DNA of 64,000 bases from Loxodes magnus (taxonomy: Eukaryota > Ciliophora > Karyorelictea > Loxodida > Loxodidae): assembly GCA_946699065.1 (NCBI GenBank), contig CAMPDV010000233.1, forward strand, positions 248,001 to 312,000, given 5' to 3'. A program made the translations under genes and the position numbers. This document shows positions 24,267 through 37,204 of the stretch, in pieces; the first letter of the stretch is position 1; every line of letters begins with the position of its first letter. Below the pieces are notes generated by a model. That model saw only the letters and a program-made list of their open reading frames with translations, was not told the origin of the DNA and searched no databases.

Positions 24267-25102
24267 ATGCAAAAAACTAAATTCTAGCCTTTAGATCAAT
24301 CTTAAGTCTCAGTTAACTAACAAGAACCAAGAATTCAAAAAAGATAAATATACTTCTGGTAATGATTGGGAAATACTGAATTTCCTAAAACTTAAAAGCT
24401 TGAGAAACTCCATGAGCAAGATATTATTTAGCTTTATTCCTTAATTGAGAAAATAAATACAGAAATTTAAACCCTGAAGGCAGAAAACTAGAATCTTAAG
24501 CTACTTTTGCAAGATAAAAAAAGGAAGATAAGGCTAGCTAAGTTAAGTTTTGTTTTAAATTGAATCCTTAACTTTCAAATTTGTATTGATAAATTAAAAA
24601 CCTAAAAGTAAATCCTTAGAAAATTGAAGAAGAATTACAGTTATAAATTAAAATCACTAACTATGAACAGACAAGATGGAAATTGAACAAAAATTTAAAC
24701 CAAATAAAAATTATATTTAAAACCCTTAATAATATCGTTGCTTTTGTTATCAAAAGACTGGACATTAATGGAGATAATATCTAAAATGAAGAAGAGTGCT
24801 TGAGCAGCATCAAAAAATATTTGGGTCATCAAGGAGACTATATTGAAACTGCTTTGGAGGTATTTATAGAAAGAAGTCGGTATTAGTAGACTCAAGTGAG
24901 ACATTATGGCAATTCATAGTAACGAAATAAACAATCTCAAAAGAACAACGATGACCTTAGAATTTATTTAGAGAAGCCGGATAAAATTTACAAGAAAATG
25001 GAAGAACAAAGTACATTCGAGCGATGGATATAAAGAGTTGTATTGTCTTTAATTTTAGGAAGGTTTCCTCTAATTAAAGATAACCCTAAGATTTTTAGTT
25101 AA
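24267..25102 (+). CDS. Coiled-coil protein gene, unrecognised, array copy 1
   Basis: From ATG 24267 (MQKTKFQPLDQ) the frame reads a hydrophilic head and then a clear coiled coil (LIEKINTEIQTLKAENQNLK, continuing LLLQDKK). Beyond about 24560 a different frame reads better, through IEEELQLQIKITNYEQ to an acidic tail with YLEKPDKIYKKMEEQSTFER. The switch may mark a very short intron, or the gene may be broken. The stop is uncertain; a TAA at 25100-25102 is used. The same sequence occurs in all copies. No known family was recognised. Confidence 0.45.
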
Positions 25103-25426
25103 ATTTAATAAAGAATTTAATAAATTTTTATCTAATATATTAAAAATTAAAATTAAAGACGGGAAATCAGATATGGTTCCAAATTATGTTTATTGTAGAT
25201 TTAATATATGTATTTAATATTTATTTTTGCTTATAAATAAAACTATAAATTTATATAAGCTATTTAGTTTTATTATGGCTTTATTTTTATTAACTAATTC
25301 ACTCTTACGATCTTATATAATTAAAGAGCAGAAGAAAATCATTAATTTTTAAGATACGTATAAGAGTTAGAAGCATAGCAAACTAAAAAGTATACAACTA
25401 GCTTAGTGTTATATATAAGAGATAAA

Positions 25427-27086
25427 ATGAAAATACTTGGTTGATTATAAATAATTAAAATGAATATGATACTTAGCTATCATGATAGAGTAATATTAAT
25501 TATACTTATGCATATTCTATTATAGCTCTAATTTATTAAGTTCTTCATACCTATTTCAGATATTTTATTTGCCTTTCTCTATTTATTCCTTTATCTATTA
25601 ACTAGCATATTTAGAATTTTTCAATTTATTTAAAAAATTTCTTTCGCTCATTAATTAGAAGCTTCAAAACTAAGAAAAAAATTAGTGAAGCAAGGCAAAG
25701 GTTAAAATTAAATTTTTTAAAGGAGGAGAAAGATCCTTAAGGAGGATTAATCTTCATTAATAGCCCTAATTACTAGGACATTTAAGCTAGATATATAGGA
25801 AATAATATGCAAGACATCATAATAATTAATTAAAACTTACTATCCTAGTTTACTTAATGCAAAAATAAAGAATATTAATGTAATCAAAGAATATTTGCTT
25901 AGAGTACTCCTTTTAGTATGAGATCTTCACAATTTCTTAATACAAAAATTTTTTTTTACTTAACGAAATCTTCTAAATGACAGATAATATTTAAAGAATC
26001 TGGAATATATCTAATACATTGAAAAAAAAGTAAAATGGTAATAATTTTTATTAGTCTAGGTTATGTGTATAACTTCAAAGATATTCTATTTAATATAATA
26101 GCTTTAGCATATTAGTTTATTAACTGGATAATTATTAAAATAAATACCTCTTAGAAACTATTTATATAGCTAAGTTGTATGCTACTAAGTTGAAAGTAAT
26201 AAAGATAAAATTATTTTGACTATACTTTTACTTTTGCTTAGCTTAAAAGAATTTATACCAATGGCTTCAAAGCTATAATTATAATAATTTACTCATTATT
26301 CATTCTAATAAGCGAAATTGTTACTATTGATGATTAAATACACAAAATTAAGCTTTAGAATATTTACCTAATGGCTGATGAAAAGTAAGGTATATAATTT
26401 CTTAATAAAACTATGTAAACGAATCTAGTTCCAACCTTGGGCTCTAAAGAAAAAATTAGTTAGATATAGCATAAGATATGAACTATGTGCTATCTCTATT
26501 TCTTAAATTTAGTATTAACTAGAATTTTATCTTGCATATAACTTTTAATCTAAGACCCTAATTTATATTAAAGTAGATGCTTGTAGATTTAATTAAACTT
26601 TAAGAGAAACTAACTTAGATTTTAACTTAAATAGATAAAGCTTAAGTTTTTTTCTAGTTATAGCAATTTATATAGTTAAAGTCATTCTATGAGTCTTTTC
26701 TTAATCCTGTTTATGTTTTATTGAAAATAGTGTATAGAATAGCTTAAAGTTATGCAATATATGTATTTATAGTTCTTTGAGCCTAAATGAATATGAAGAG
26801 ATTTAAGTGCTCATTAATTATTTAGCTAGCCAAACTTTGCATTTCTACCATCAACTAATAAAATTCCAAAACACTAGAAAGGATTACATTCTTTAGATTA
26901 TTAAGGAAATTTATTTCATTTATCTGTCTTATAAGAGATAAAAGGAGCTTCACTTTATTTTTTAAATAGACTGGTAGATCTTGAGTCATTTGGTGGATGG
27001 GTAATACAAATATAGTGACAAACTTAAAATTGGGTAGTTAATGTTAAATATGTGTTTTTTTCGAATTAGCTTGATGCTTGCCCTAA
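25427..27086 (+). CDS. Possible membrane-protein frame, array copy 2 (5' end cut by the array junction)
   Basis: This corresponds to the 13581-15240 part of the copy 1 gene. Upstream of 25372 it is joined to the end of the previous unit, not to the 5' part seen at 12877-13525. If expressed it would have a different N-terminus. The frame across the junction is open under the apparent code, which is weak evidence. Confidence 0.25.
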
Positions 27087-27377
27087 GTGATTTAAATACT
27101 TTAGTTATTTATCATATTTATAAACAAAATCTCTAATTAAAAGGAACTAAATTACTATTCTCTTAACGAAAGTCTAAAAAATAAATAGAGAAGAAAGCAT
27201 ATCTTCAGATAAGCAATAAATTGCAAAATATTGATAATCTATTGATTAAATATAATGTGAAAAAGATTATTGTGTAAGCATTAAAGTAAGCTGATATGAG
27301 TAAAATTATGAAATAATCATTAATGTATTTAGATAAGTTATAAGCATATAATTAAGGACCTATTGATTTATGAAGTG

Positions 27378-28486
27378 ATGACTCTGTAATAGAAGTCCAA
27401 GTATTATTAATCTAGCATCAAGAAAGATAATAATATGCTTATAGTTAAAGAAGCCAACTCTTTAAAGTTAAAATTTTTCATATTAGAGTAACTAGAATAA
27501 ATAAGCTTGCAAAGCGATCAATTAGCTGGAGATAGTAGCAGGCGTTAGATATTTCTGAAATTATTTATTTTATAATCACAATCAAAGTGTTTCAATGCAT
27601 CAAAGTTCTTTGACTATATACAAATATTAGAAAAATTTTATAAGAGAACATTTTAAATTTAAGAAACAAAAATAGCAAAAGCCTATAAAATTTAGAAAGT
27701 TTCTAAAGAGATAAATAAATCTTCTTTCAGATAAGAGAGAAACTTATAAATGAAGACTTTTTAAGTTGTAGATAGAGGATATAATATTAATAAATAAATT
27801 TAGGCTTATTTAATCTTTCAATTAAATAAATAATGAGGATTATAGTTAAGACAATCTGTCCATTACATTTTTAGGAATTTTTATCTTAAAAGGTTGGCTT
27901 TAAAAAAGCAATGCTAAGAAAAATTTAATTTATAAAGGAACAACTCAACCTAGTGGAAGGAATAGAATCCAGATTTATGTCCTAAGAAAGAGAACTAAGC
28001 GCTTTCTGAAACATATCTTAAGACCAGAGTAGCTAATCCTAAAATTAGCTTCAGAAACAATCTGAGTATTAGACTGGAAATACTAGAAAAGAAATTAGAT
28101 GAACAAAGGAGAGATCCAATGATGATTGAAGAGACCAATAGGAAGACTAAAGTTAAACTCCAAAAAGTAGTGAAGAAATGTTACTACTGCAATTCGACAG
28201 AACATTTATGAAGACGCTTCAAGGAATTCCAAAATATCAAGACGTAGTACTGGAATAAATAAAGAACCATACAAACACAGTAGAGGAAGAAAAAACAAAT
28301 GTAGTAGAGACAAATAAGAGAAAGATTATACTTAAATGAATAAGGATACATTTACAAGAGAAAATTTAATTAGAAATAAGGCTAGATCCGGAAATGACAA
28401 GAGTAATGGGAGGAGTAGAGACATCTAAAACTTTATTTTTAAAACTGGAGCAATCTGGTGTCCAGCATGAAGAGGTGAAAATCCTC
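27378..28486 (+). CDS. CCHC zinc-knuckle ORF (first paralogue), array copy 2
   Basis: This is the copy 2 version of the ORF at 15532. It is nearly identical in sequence and has the same position relative to the convergent MORN gene. Gag-like or host origin is undecided, and functional state was not assessed. Confidence 0.45.
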
Positions 28487-28598
28487 GAAAATTGCTAAAC
28501 TTAATTTATCCTATTATTATTATTATATAGATTAAAAACAAAAAATCAAGAATTAATAGTAAGTATTTTAATGTTTAATAGGAAGTTTAAGATATAAG

Positions 28599-31304
28599 TC
28601 ATATTTCATTTGGATCAGGACTATCTAATTCTAACTCACAGAGCTTGTTATATTCTTATATTACTTATCCGTTAAATGATTTAAGATTAATAAATTTCTA
28701 CTTTATTAAGATGCAGCAATAATCCTTACTATATAGTAAAGCATTATGATTCATCTAGTTATTCTATAAATAGTAAAACTAATTAATATTCTACTTAGCT
28801 CTTATTTTCAAACTTTTCAAGTTGCTATAGATTTTATAAGGCTCATTATTTTCGCCAGCATATTTAAAAGACTCTTACATATTCTGACCAAACTATGTGA
28901 AATCTAGTGAATTTAAAGCATTGCAATTAGATACTATTTAGTGAACATCTTGGTTAAATAGCTACAATCCAATAAGTTGCAGACTCCTTAAAGTTTTTAT
29001 TTAAACTACTTCGCTTATTCAATTTTATTCTTTTATTTAGATTAAAGTTAAATTTAAAGTATGCAAATACTAGCATGATTGCTTTATAACTCTCAAGGAG
29101 TTAGATTTTACTTCATCAACATTATTAAGTACTATTAATCTTAGATTTTAGCAATTCTAAAACATGAAAGCTAAATCCTCGTCTTTCACTTTTTTCATAT
29201 CGCTTATACTCAACTATTCATATTTACGTCCATTATCACCTATTTAGCGAAGAGCCTAACTTGAAAGCTGCTATAAATCTTTCAATGTAAGTGATTTTAA
29301 ATTAGGAGTTTATGTGAGTAAAAGCTTTAGAAGCTCATCATTGAATTACTAGCAGCTATCAATACTAACGGTCTAAAGATAAATCAATTATTAAGTTGCC
29401 AGTTTACTAAAGTCTGATTTGTCAAATTATCCTTTTAATCTTAGAAGTTGTATATTCTTATTGTCCTTATATTTACTTAGTATTTTCTCAGCCGAATCAT
29501 ATTAATCTGAATCAATTTAGCATAAGTTAGGACATAAATCTATAAACTTCTGATTGCTTTTATTAATTCTAAGCTACTAAATGTTTCTTCCTTTTCTTTC
29601 TAAGTATTGCTTTATAGAGTTATTATCAATTTAAGAACCTTCTATTGTTAAAGATTAAATATTTAGGTCTAAACAAAATTCATTAAGAAAGCTACCTTTT
29701 AGATTTATTTCCTTCATCTATAAACTTTTTATTTCTAAATGCTTTAACTTTTAGAGACTACTTAAAAAGTATAAATCTTCGTCCTTTAAATGACAACAAA
29801 GAGTTAATTTTTCTAAGTCTAAGCAAGATAAAAAGTCAGGTAAAGCTATTGTCTTGTGTTTGTCAATTAAAGTAAATTCCTGTAATTTATATCTCTTTCC
29901 TCTTTTAACTTCAGTTCATAACTTATTCAAAATTACTTTATAAAGCTAGAAATTTATTTAAGAGCAGAAACTCTGGGAAAGATGACTAGTATCGATTACT
30001 AATTTCCTTACATCTGATTATGAAATTTATTTAAGTATTCACTTTATTTTAGATTAGTCTATTTTTTAAACTTTAATCTCCAATTAGCTGAACTTATAGT
30101 TAAGTGACTAGAAATATTTGCTAACTTATTATAACTAGCAGATACTTTTTAAGCCAAGAAATTACGATATCTCTTATAATATATCTATCCTTCCTCAGAA
30201 ATTTTATTAAATACTTCTTTCTTTATTTTTTTAAATTGAGAGATTGCTATCATTTAATATTATAGAAACTTATGGAGTCTGTCTTGCAACTGTATACAGC
30301 TTAGAAAAATCCTTTTAACATTGAAACAATCCTTTTTCGTAAATACCTCCATCTTTAAAGATTAATTTTCCAATTCACTGTATTTTATCATCAGCAAACT
30401 ATCCTTCATAGCTATCTCCGCTTTTGAATTTATAGACACCTTTTCCATATTTCTTATCTTGTATTCATTCTCCTATATAAATATCACCGTTTTTGTAGAA
30501 AAAAGTTCCGTTTCCTCATCTTAATCCTTCAAATCAATAGCCTTTGTATTTTTCTCCATCACTATATTTATAAACTCCGTATTCTTAAAAAACATTATTG
30601 ATCCAATTACCTTTATATTTTTCTTCATCTTCAAAGTATTAAATTCCATTTCCTTACTTTTAATTTTTTTTTCAATTTCCATTATAGATTTCACCATTTT
30701 CATATTTATAAGTTCCTTCTCCATGCTTTTTATCTTAAAATCATTCCCCATTATATTCCTCTCCTGTGGCAAAATGTAAAATTCCTTAGCCTTATCTTAA
30801 ATTGCTATCTCAATAACCCTCATATATATCTCCGTTTTTATAGGAAAAAGTTCCCTTTCCATGCTTCTTATCGTTAAGTCACTCACCTTCATATTTTTCT
30901 TTGTTTTTATAAATTAAGGTTCCTTCTCCTTATTTTTTATTGCTTTTTCATTATCCTTCATACTTTTATCCACTCTTTAAAGTTAGAACACCAAATCCTT
31001 CTTTTTTATTATTTAACCATTCTCCTTCATATCTTTTGCCAGTTGCGAAAATTTAAGTTCCCCATCCTTATCTTTTATCTTTGAATCATTGTCCTTCATA
31101 TATTTTATCCTTTTATTAAATGAGAACTCCATATCCATGCCTTTTACCATTTTATAACTGGCCTTCATAAAGATCTTCATTTTTGTAGTTTACAATGATA
31201 TAGCCTTGTTTAATTTCTTCGATAGAGCTTTCTTGTTATTATCCTTCATTCTTTTAAAGAATATTTGGTTATAAAATATCCTATTAATTAGAATGGTCTG
31301 ACAT
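28599..31304 (-). CDS. MORN - F-box - LRR protein, array copy 2 (intact, 901 aa)
   Basis: ATG 31304 to TGA 28599-28601, 902 codons in one frame. It has 12 MORN repeats; one 23-residue repeat present in copy 1 is missing. The repeats flanking the missing one differ from copy 1 at several bases, so this is a distinct allele or paralogue. F-box and LRR regions match copy 1. Confidence 0.85.
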
Positions 31305-31997
31305 GATAATAATTGAAGATAGTTGATTAAATATCCAGTTTCTAATGTAATTTGACTAAATTATTTTGGAATTTATTTTAGAATTGATTTTCAAAATAAA
31401 TTCTTTTATATTTCTTAGCTAGTTTAAAATAAATATTCCCTTAAATGAAGATAATAACGTTAGTTTTTATTAATTTAAACTTTTAAGCTTTATAAGATTT
31501 TCTAGTTGAGATATGTTTAACTTTGTATATAATTAAATGGATGTCCATTCTTAATACAGTTCAAAGCAAACCTTAGACTAATTTCTTTTTACCTTGGATT
31601 ATATTATTTATAATCACCTAGCTTTATTACCTTTAATAGCTCTATCTTAGAAGCTTCTTTTTAGAGATATTTATTAAAGGCTTTAATTTTATTGCTATTA
31701 AGGATTACTTAGCTTTAACTCTAAAATCTTTACATAAAACAGACTCTTTAATAATAAATCTCTAATAACTAGCTTTATCATTTTAAGCCAATATTTATAA
31801 ATAAAAATAATTAAAAGCTACGAAGAAGCTGAAGAAGTGATTGTTTAAACCTAAAGTACTAAAATAATTAAAAAGCTTTAATTTAAATCATACTTATAAA
31901 TTAAATCCAACTGCCTTTAATAATACCTACAACAAATTTACCACAACTTCCAATTTAGTGACTGATTAAGGTTGTTCAACCTTATACGTTATAGTTG

Positions 31998-32930
31998 TCA
32001 CTTAATAAATAATAGCATTATATTTAAAAATTCTTTATCTAATAAAAAATATTTAAATTACGCTAAATTAATTTTCAAACTTAAGATTTGAATCTAAGTA
32101 TAAAAATAAGTTTTATAAGTACCAATTGTATTAAACTATTATAGGTGTTAATGTTTTTTATGCACAATCGATAAGAAAATAAATAAATTTGCTTAGGAAG
32201 TAAAAATAGCTTAGTCATATATTTTAGTTAATATTTGAGCAACTATCTTTTATAATTTCTCACTTTCTATATAATCTTTATTATTATCTTCTTCTAAAAT
32301 TATAAATTACTGCATGAGAATTTATAAATATAAGATACTTATAAATTAATATTTTGACTAAATAACTTCTATCTATCCTTTTATTATCTTACTATAACAC
32401 TCTCATTAGTACTATGATTATTTTAGCTTTTTATTTTTTATCTATTCTGCTTATTTGTTACTTCAAGCTTATTGACTGATAATATCTTAGTTAAGAGATT
32501 TAAATAGTAGTTAATATGCTTAATAAATTGTTTTACAGTTCTGCTATAAATTATTTGGTTTATAATTTTTATAGGCATCATCTCTGAGAGTTCTCTAAAA
32601 ATAAGATTTTAATGTCTTAGTAATTTTGCATTAAATCCTCAAAGGAATATCCACATTATATTTTAAGTCATATTTGAATAATTAGCATAATCCATAATTT
32701 TTTGTATAGTTGCATCTGGATTTGTTCAGAGATTTTGTAATATACTCCTAAAATTAGTTTATTTGATATTACAAATAAGAATTGTAAATTTATTCCCAGA
32801 CTAATTTAGCTGCATTATTAAACACTCTTAATTTAGTTAGATTTACTATATGTCTTAAACTTAAGCCCCAATTTATGAAATTAATATTAAGAAATATTCT
32901 CTATGTCTGTCACACTTAAGATACAAATAA
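31998..32930 (-). CDS. Unrecognised protein gene, array copy 2
   Basis: Copy of the gene at 20219-21150, with TGA at 31998-32000 and the same approximate 5' limit. Sequence is almost identical to copy 1. Confidence 0.38.
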
Positions 32931-33968
32931 AATTAAACCTAATAAAAATTAAGACTATCTAGATAAATATCCTTATTCCTTAAAATTACTTAACTAACTT
33001 TTTATTTTTTCTAATTAATTAAATCCACATTCAGTTAGTTTTTTCCTTAAATTCCTAAATATTTAATTTTTATTTATAAGTGATTAAGTGAATATATGAG
33101 ATATTAAGAAAATGAAAATAACTACAAGCATAAATAGATTTTAAATAGAAGAAATTGAATAAATGCTTATTTTATCGTATATCTAAAGAAAATTTAAACT
33201 TATTAAATTAAATCACTTTTCAACTTGCAACAGCTAGGTAGGCTTATATTTATAAAGGGTTAACTGAATGTTTTAGAGTATTTAAAGATTAAAGAAAATA
33301 TTAAAAATAAAAAGATTTATAAATAAGTATTGTCTACTAGAATTAGATTATATAAATTTAGTTGCTGTTTAAGATTAAGAATACGGAATAGATGTAATAA
33401 AATAATAAAAGATTAAATTACTCTTGATATAGTTTTTAAAGCATATAAATTGAGTTAACTTATTTATTCAAAACTAATTAAAGTGCTTTGTAGTTATAAA
33501 TTCATATTACAAATAAAATATAAACTTAACTATCTAAAATGAGTAAAATGTATTGGTACCTCTATAATAAGCTTTTATATTTTTATTAATGCTTATATGT
33601 TTAGCATATATAAGTAAATTACATTATTTTATTAAAAATTAATAAAGCATAACGAATGCTTAAGATAAAGATTATTCTATTTTATTTATATAGTTTTATA
33701 TTAGAAAAATAAAGATAATTTCCTCAGTTTTAATATCCTAATAAGCATAGGTTATTTAAAAAAGGTTTATGAAATATCTAATTTTATTTATTGATTGAAA
33801 CATTTATTTTAGCTTTTATAAGTTTTTATTAATCTTAACTATTTAAGATATATAGTTATATTTTATTAAGCTATTTAGTAACTAATTAAGATATATCATT
33901 ATTAAATTTAATACCAACACTAATTTTTACTTAAGAGATTTAAAGAATTCTCTTCCTTATTTATAGCA

Positions 33969-34034
33969 GACAGTGTGGCCGAGTGCTCTAAGGCGCTAGT
34001 CTTTCGGGGCGTCGGTTCAAATCCCACCGCTGTC
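33969..34034 (+). pseudogene. tRNA-Ser-like sequence lacking the anticodon arm, array copy 2
   Basis: Identical to 22189-22254, including the A-box-like and B-box words and the T-run that follows. Confidence 0.8.
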
Positions 34035-34084
34035 ACTTTTTTTTAACAAGAGTAACAAATAAATCAATATATATAAATCAATAA

Positions 34085-35164
34085 GAAAACTGCCATCAAA
34101 AAGGGCTACAACCTCCTTAGAATAGGAGAGAAAACCAGAAGCACATATTCTCATCACGTCTTCTTCAACTTACCGCTCTTCTTAATAAAAATAACCAGAA
34201 CTATCTAAAAGATTAGAAGAACTTATAAAAAATACTAACTCCTACAAATTAAAGCGAATCTCTTCCATCAAAGGACAAGTAAGAACAAGAATCAAAATTC
34301 AGAACAGAAAACTTAACACAGCTCTCAACACCTCCATTGAAAACTGAAAAAATAGACCACTCAACTGAATCGATAAAAATAATAACTAAAAAATAAACGA
34401 AGAAGATGTAGCAGATAATTCAATATAGATACTATTACCTTTTATTTAGAAAATACTGAAATAGAATAAATGGACTCTTATAAATAAAAAATGGAACAGC
34501 TAATTTATCAACTTATTAGAAACATAAAAAACTCGAAGAGGAATTAAACTCCCAGAAGGAAGAGATGCTTGTGTTAAGTCAGGATTTGATAAATCATGAG
34601 GATGAAGTCAGTATGGTAGACCGAAGAGCTAAATTCGGAGTTTATAGGCAAATTGTAAGTTTAGAGAATGATATTTGAATAATGCAAGAGCAAGACGAGA
34701 AAAACTGAGGGAAATTAGATTTAAGACTAAAATTAATAGAAGAAAATCTGTAGAAGCTTTCATAAGGAACTCCAATGGAAATAGAGAAAAAAGAAAAGAT
34801 ATTTCCTAGAGCAAGAAAAAGATGTTACATTTGCAACAGCACTTGACATTTATGACGGAAATGTCCCCAATAGAAAAAAATAAGAATGAATATCTGGAGA
34901 AATGTTAACTAGTAGCAACTAAAGTAACAAGCGAAGGTATTCTTCCCATCGGTAAATGGGAAAATCTGGAAGAAAAAAGAAATTCTCAACTCAGATTATA
35001 TAAAAGAGAAGAGCCAAGAAAAAAGTGCAATGCAAGGACAGAACATGAAGAACGGAGATTTTATACATTTAAAATTTCAATTAAACCGGAAAGCTAACAG
35101 TTATTTTAATGATTAAATAAATATAAAAGTAAATCAATTTGTGAACACAAAGTATTCTCGATGA
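34085..35164 (+). CDS. Coiled-coil CCHC zinc-knuckle ORF (second paralogue), array copy 2
   Basis: Copy of 22305-23384 with the same knuckle CYICNSTWHLWRKC and TGA at 35162-35164. It lies between the tRNA-like sequence and the GC-richer island. Confidence 0.5.
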
Positions 35165-35219
35165 AGTGCAGCTCTTTAAATTAATTTTATTTAAAGTTAA
35201 TAAAATTTGTCCTTGGAAG

Positions 35220-35458
35220 TTTCCTCCAGTGTTTCACTTCCTTTAAAATTCTATCTTCTATCAAAGCATGGTCGGAGTGATGCCCCAAGAGACTAATCGC
35301 TTGGCATCTTTCATCAACCATTACTCAATGCCTCCAGTTCTTTCCTGTTATCTCGTACCAAGATTCTTCCTCAGTTTGTCAGCTCCTGAAGTGGTTCCAG
35401 GTACTTGAGTTAAGTTAATCTCAGTTTAAGGATTGGTGGTGCCTATTTAAATAAAAAG
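35220..35458. ncRNA. GC-richer structured island, array copy 2
   Basis: Copy of 23440-23680 with the same GATGCC/GGCATC stem-loop. Confidence 0.32.
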
Positions 35459-36045
35459 TAAGAAAGATGATTATTTTTATATCTACTCAGCAATAAAAAT
35501 AATAAGCTACTCTAAAATAATTTGAATAGTTTAAATTAAACAATTAAATAGAGAATAAAAAAGTGTATATATAAAAATGCTTTATATATAAATAAGAAAT
35601 ATTTATTAACTACTTTTTAACTTTTATCTAAATATAGATATCTCCATATTCTATACCTGCTTACTTCTTCTTTTAATATATTTTTATGAAGGATTACATT
35701 TTTAAATATAATAAATATCTAGTATAAATAAAATAATATAAACAAAGGGTGGTAGTAATAATAGCAATATTTAAATTATAAGTACATAAGAAAAAATAAA
35801 GTAGTGAAGTGTAAAATATTTTGATTATTTCCCCATTTAAATGTTTTAAAATAGTAAAGTATAAAGGTAAAACTTAATATTTAAAATGTTTGGCTTATAA
35901 ATTTTAAATTAATATTAACTAAGATAATAAAATATTTATACAGTATTAGGAAATTACTACAATTTCTTATTTTTTTTAAATCAATTATTTTCATCTATTA
36001 AAGCATTAGTTTAGCTTTATTACGATTTTATTCATAAATTTAAAA

Positions 36046-36881
36046 ATGCAAAAAACTAAATTCTAGCCTTTAGATCAATCTTAAGTCTCAGTTAACTAAC
36101 AAGAACCAAGAATTCAAAAAAGATAAATATACTTCTGGTAATGATTGGGAAATACTGAATTTCCTAAAACTTAAAAGCTTGAGAAACTCCATGAGCAAGA
36201 TATTATTTAGCTTTATTCCTTAATTGAGAAAATAAATACAGAAATTTAAACCCTGAAGGCAGAAAACTAGAATCTTAAGCTACTTTTGCAAGATAAAAAA
36301 AGGAAGATAAGGCTAGCTAAGTTAAGTTTTGTTTTAAATTGAATCCTTAACTTTCAAATTTGTATTGATAAATTAAAAACCTAAAAGTAAATCCTTAGAA
36401 AATTGAAGAAGAATTACAGTTATAAATTAAAATCACTAACTATGAACAGACAAGATGGAAATTGAACAAAAATTTAAACCAAATAAAAATTATATTTAAA
36501 ACCCTAATAATATCGTTGCTTTTGTTATCAAAAGACTGGACATTAATGGAGATAATATCTAAAATGAAGAAGAGTGCTTGAGCAGCATCAAAAAATATTT
36601 GGGTCATCAAGGAGACTATATTGAAACTGCTTTGGAGGTATTTATAGAAAGAAGTCGGTATTAGTAGACTCAAGTGAGACATTATGGCAATTCATAGTAA
36701 CGAAATAAACAATCTCAAAAGAACAACGATGACCTTAGAATTTATTTAGAGAAGCCGGATAAAATTTACAAGAAAATGGAAGAACAAAGTACATTCGAGC
36801 GATGGATATAAAGAGTTGTATTGTCTTTAATTTTAGGAAGGTTTCCTCTAATTAAAGATAACCCTAAGATTTTTAGTTAAA
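36046..36881 (+). CDS. Coiled-coil protein gene, array copy 2
   Basis: Copy of 24267-25102. It carries a one-base length difference in the AACCCTTAAT region relative to copy 1 (AACCCTAAT here), which changes the frame in the C-terminal part if real. Confidence 0.4.
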
Positions 36882-37204
36882 TTTAATAAAGAATTTAATA
36901 AATTTTTATCTAATATATTAAAAATTAAAATTAAAGACGGGAAATCAGATATGGTTCCAAATTATGTTTATTGTAGATTTAATATATGTATTTAATATTT
37001 ATTTTTGCTTATAAATAAAACTATAAATTTATATAAGCTATTTAGTTTTATTATGGCTTTATTTTTATTAACTAATTCACTCTTACGATCTTATATAATT
37101 AAAGAGCAGAAGAAAATCATTAATTTTTAAGATACGTATAAGAGTTAGAAGCATAGCAAACTAAAAAGTATACAACTAGCTTAGTGTTATATATAAGAGA
37201 TAAA

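Larger units (their letters stand above)
13526..25371. repeat. Tandem array unit, copy 1 (11,846 bp)
   Basis: This is the first and most divergent copy. It begins at AGCATAGCAAACTAAAAAG, directly after unique DNA, and ends where the same words recur at 25372. It differs from copies 2-5 by scattered substitutions and by one extra 69-bp MORN repeat. Its MORN gene reads without interruption. Confidence 0.95.
25372..37149. repeat. Tandem array unit, copy 2 (11,778 bp)
   Basis: This complete copy is 68 bp shorter than copy 1, mainly because one 69-bp MORN repeat is absent. Gene order is identical. AT-rich spacers between the listed genes hold nothing further that could be recognised. Confidence 0.95.

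Noticed and set aside
24695-24904. Minus-strand open frame (69 codons) repeated at 36440 and 48217
   Set aside because: It is the antisense of the coiled-coil gene tail. The plus strand reads an acidic, helical protein with better composition.
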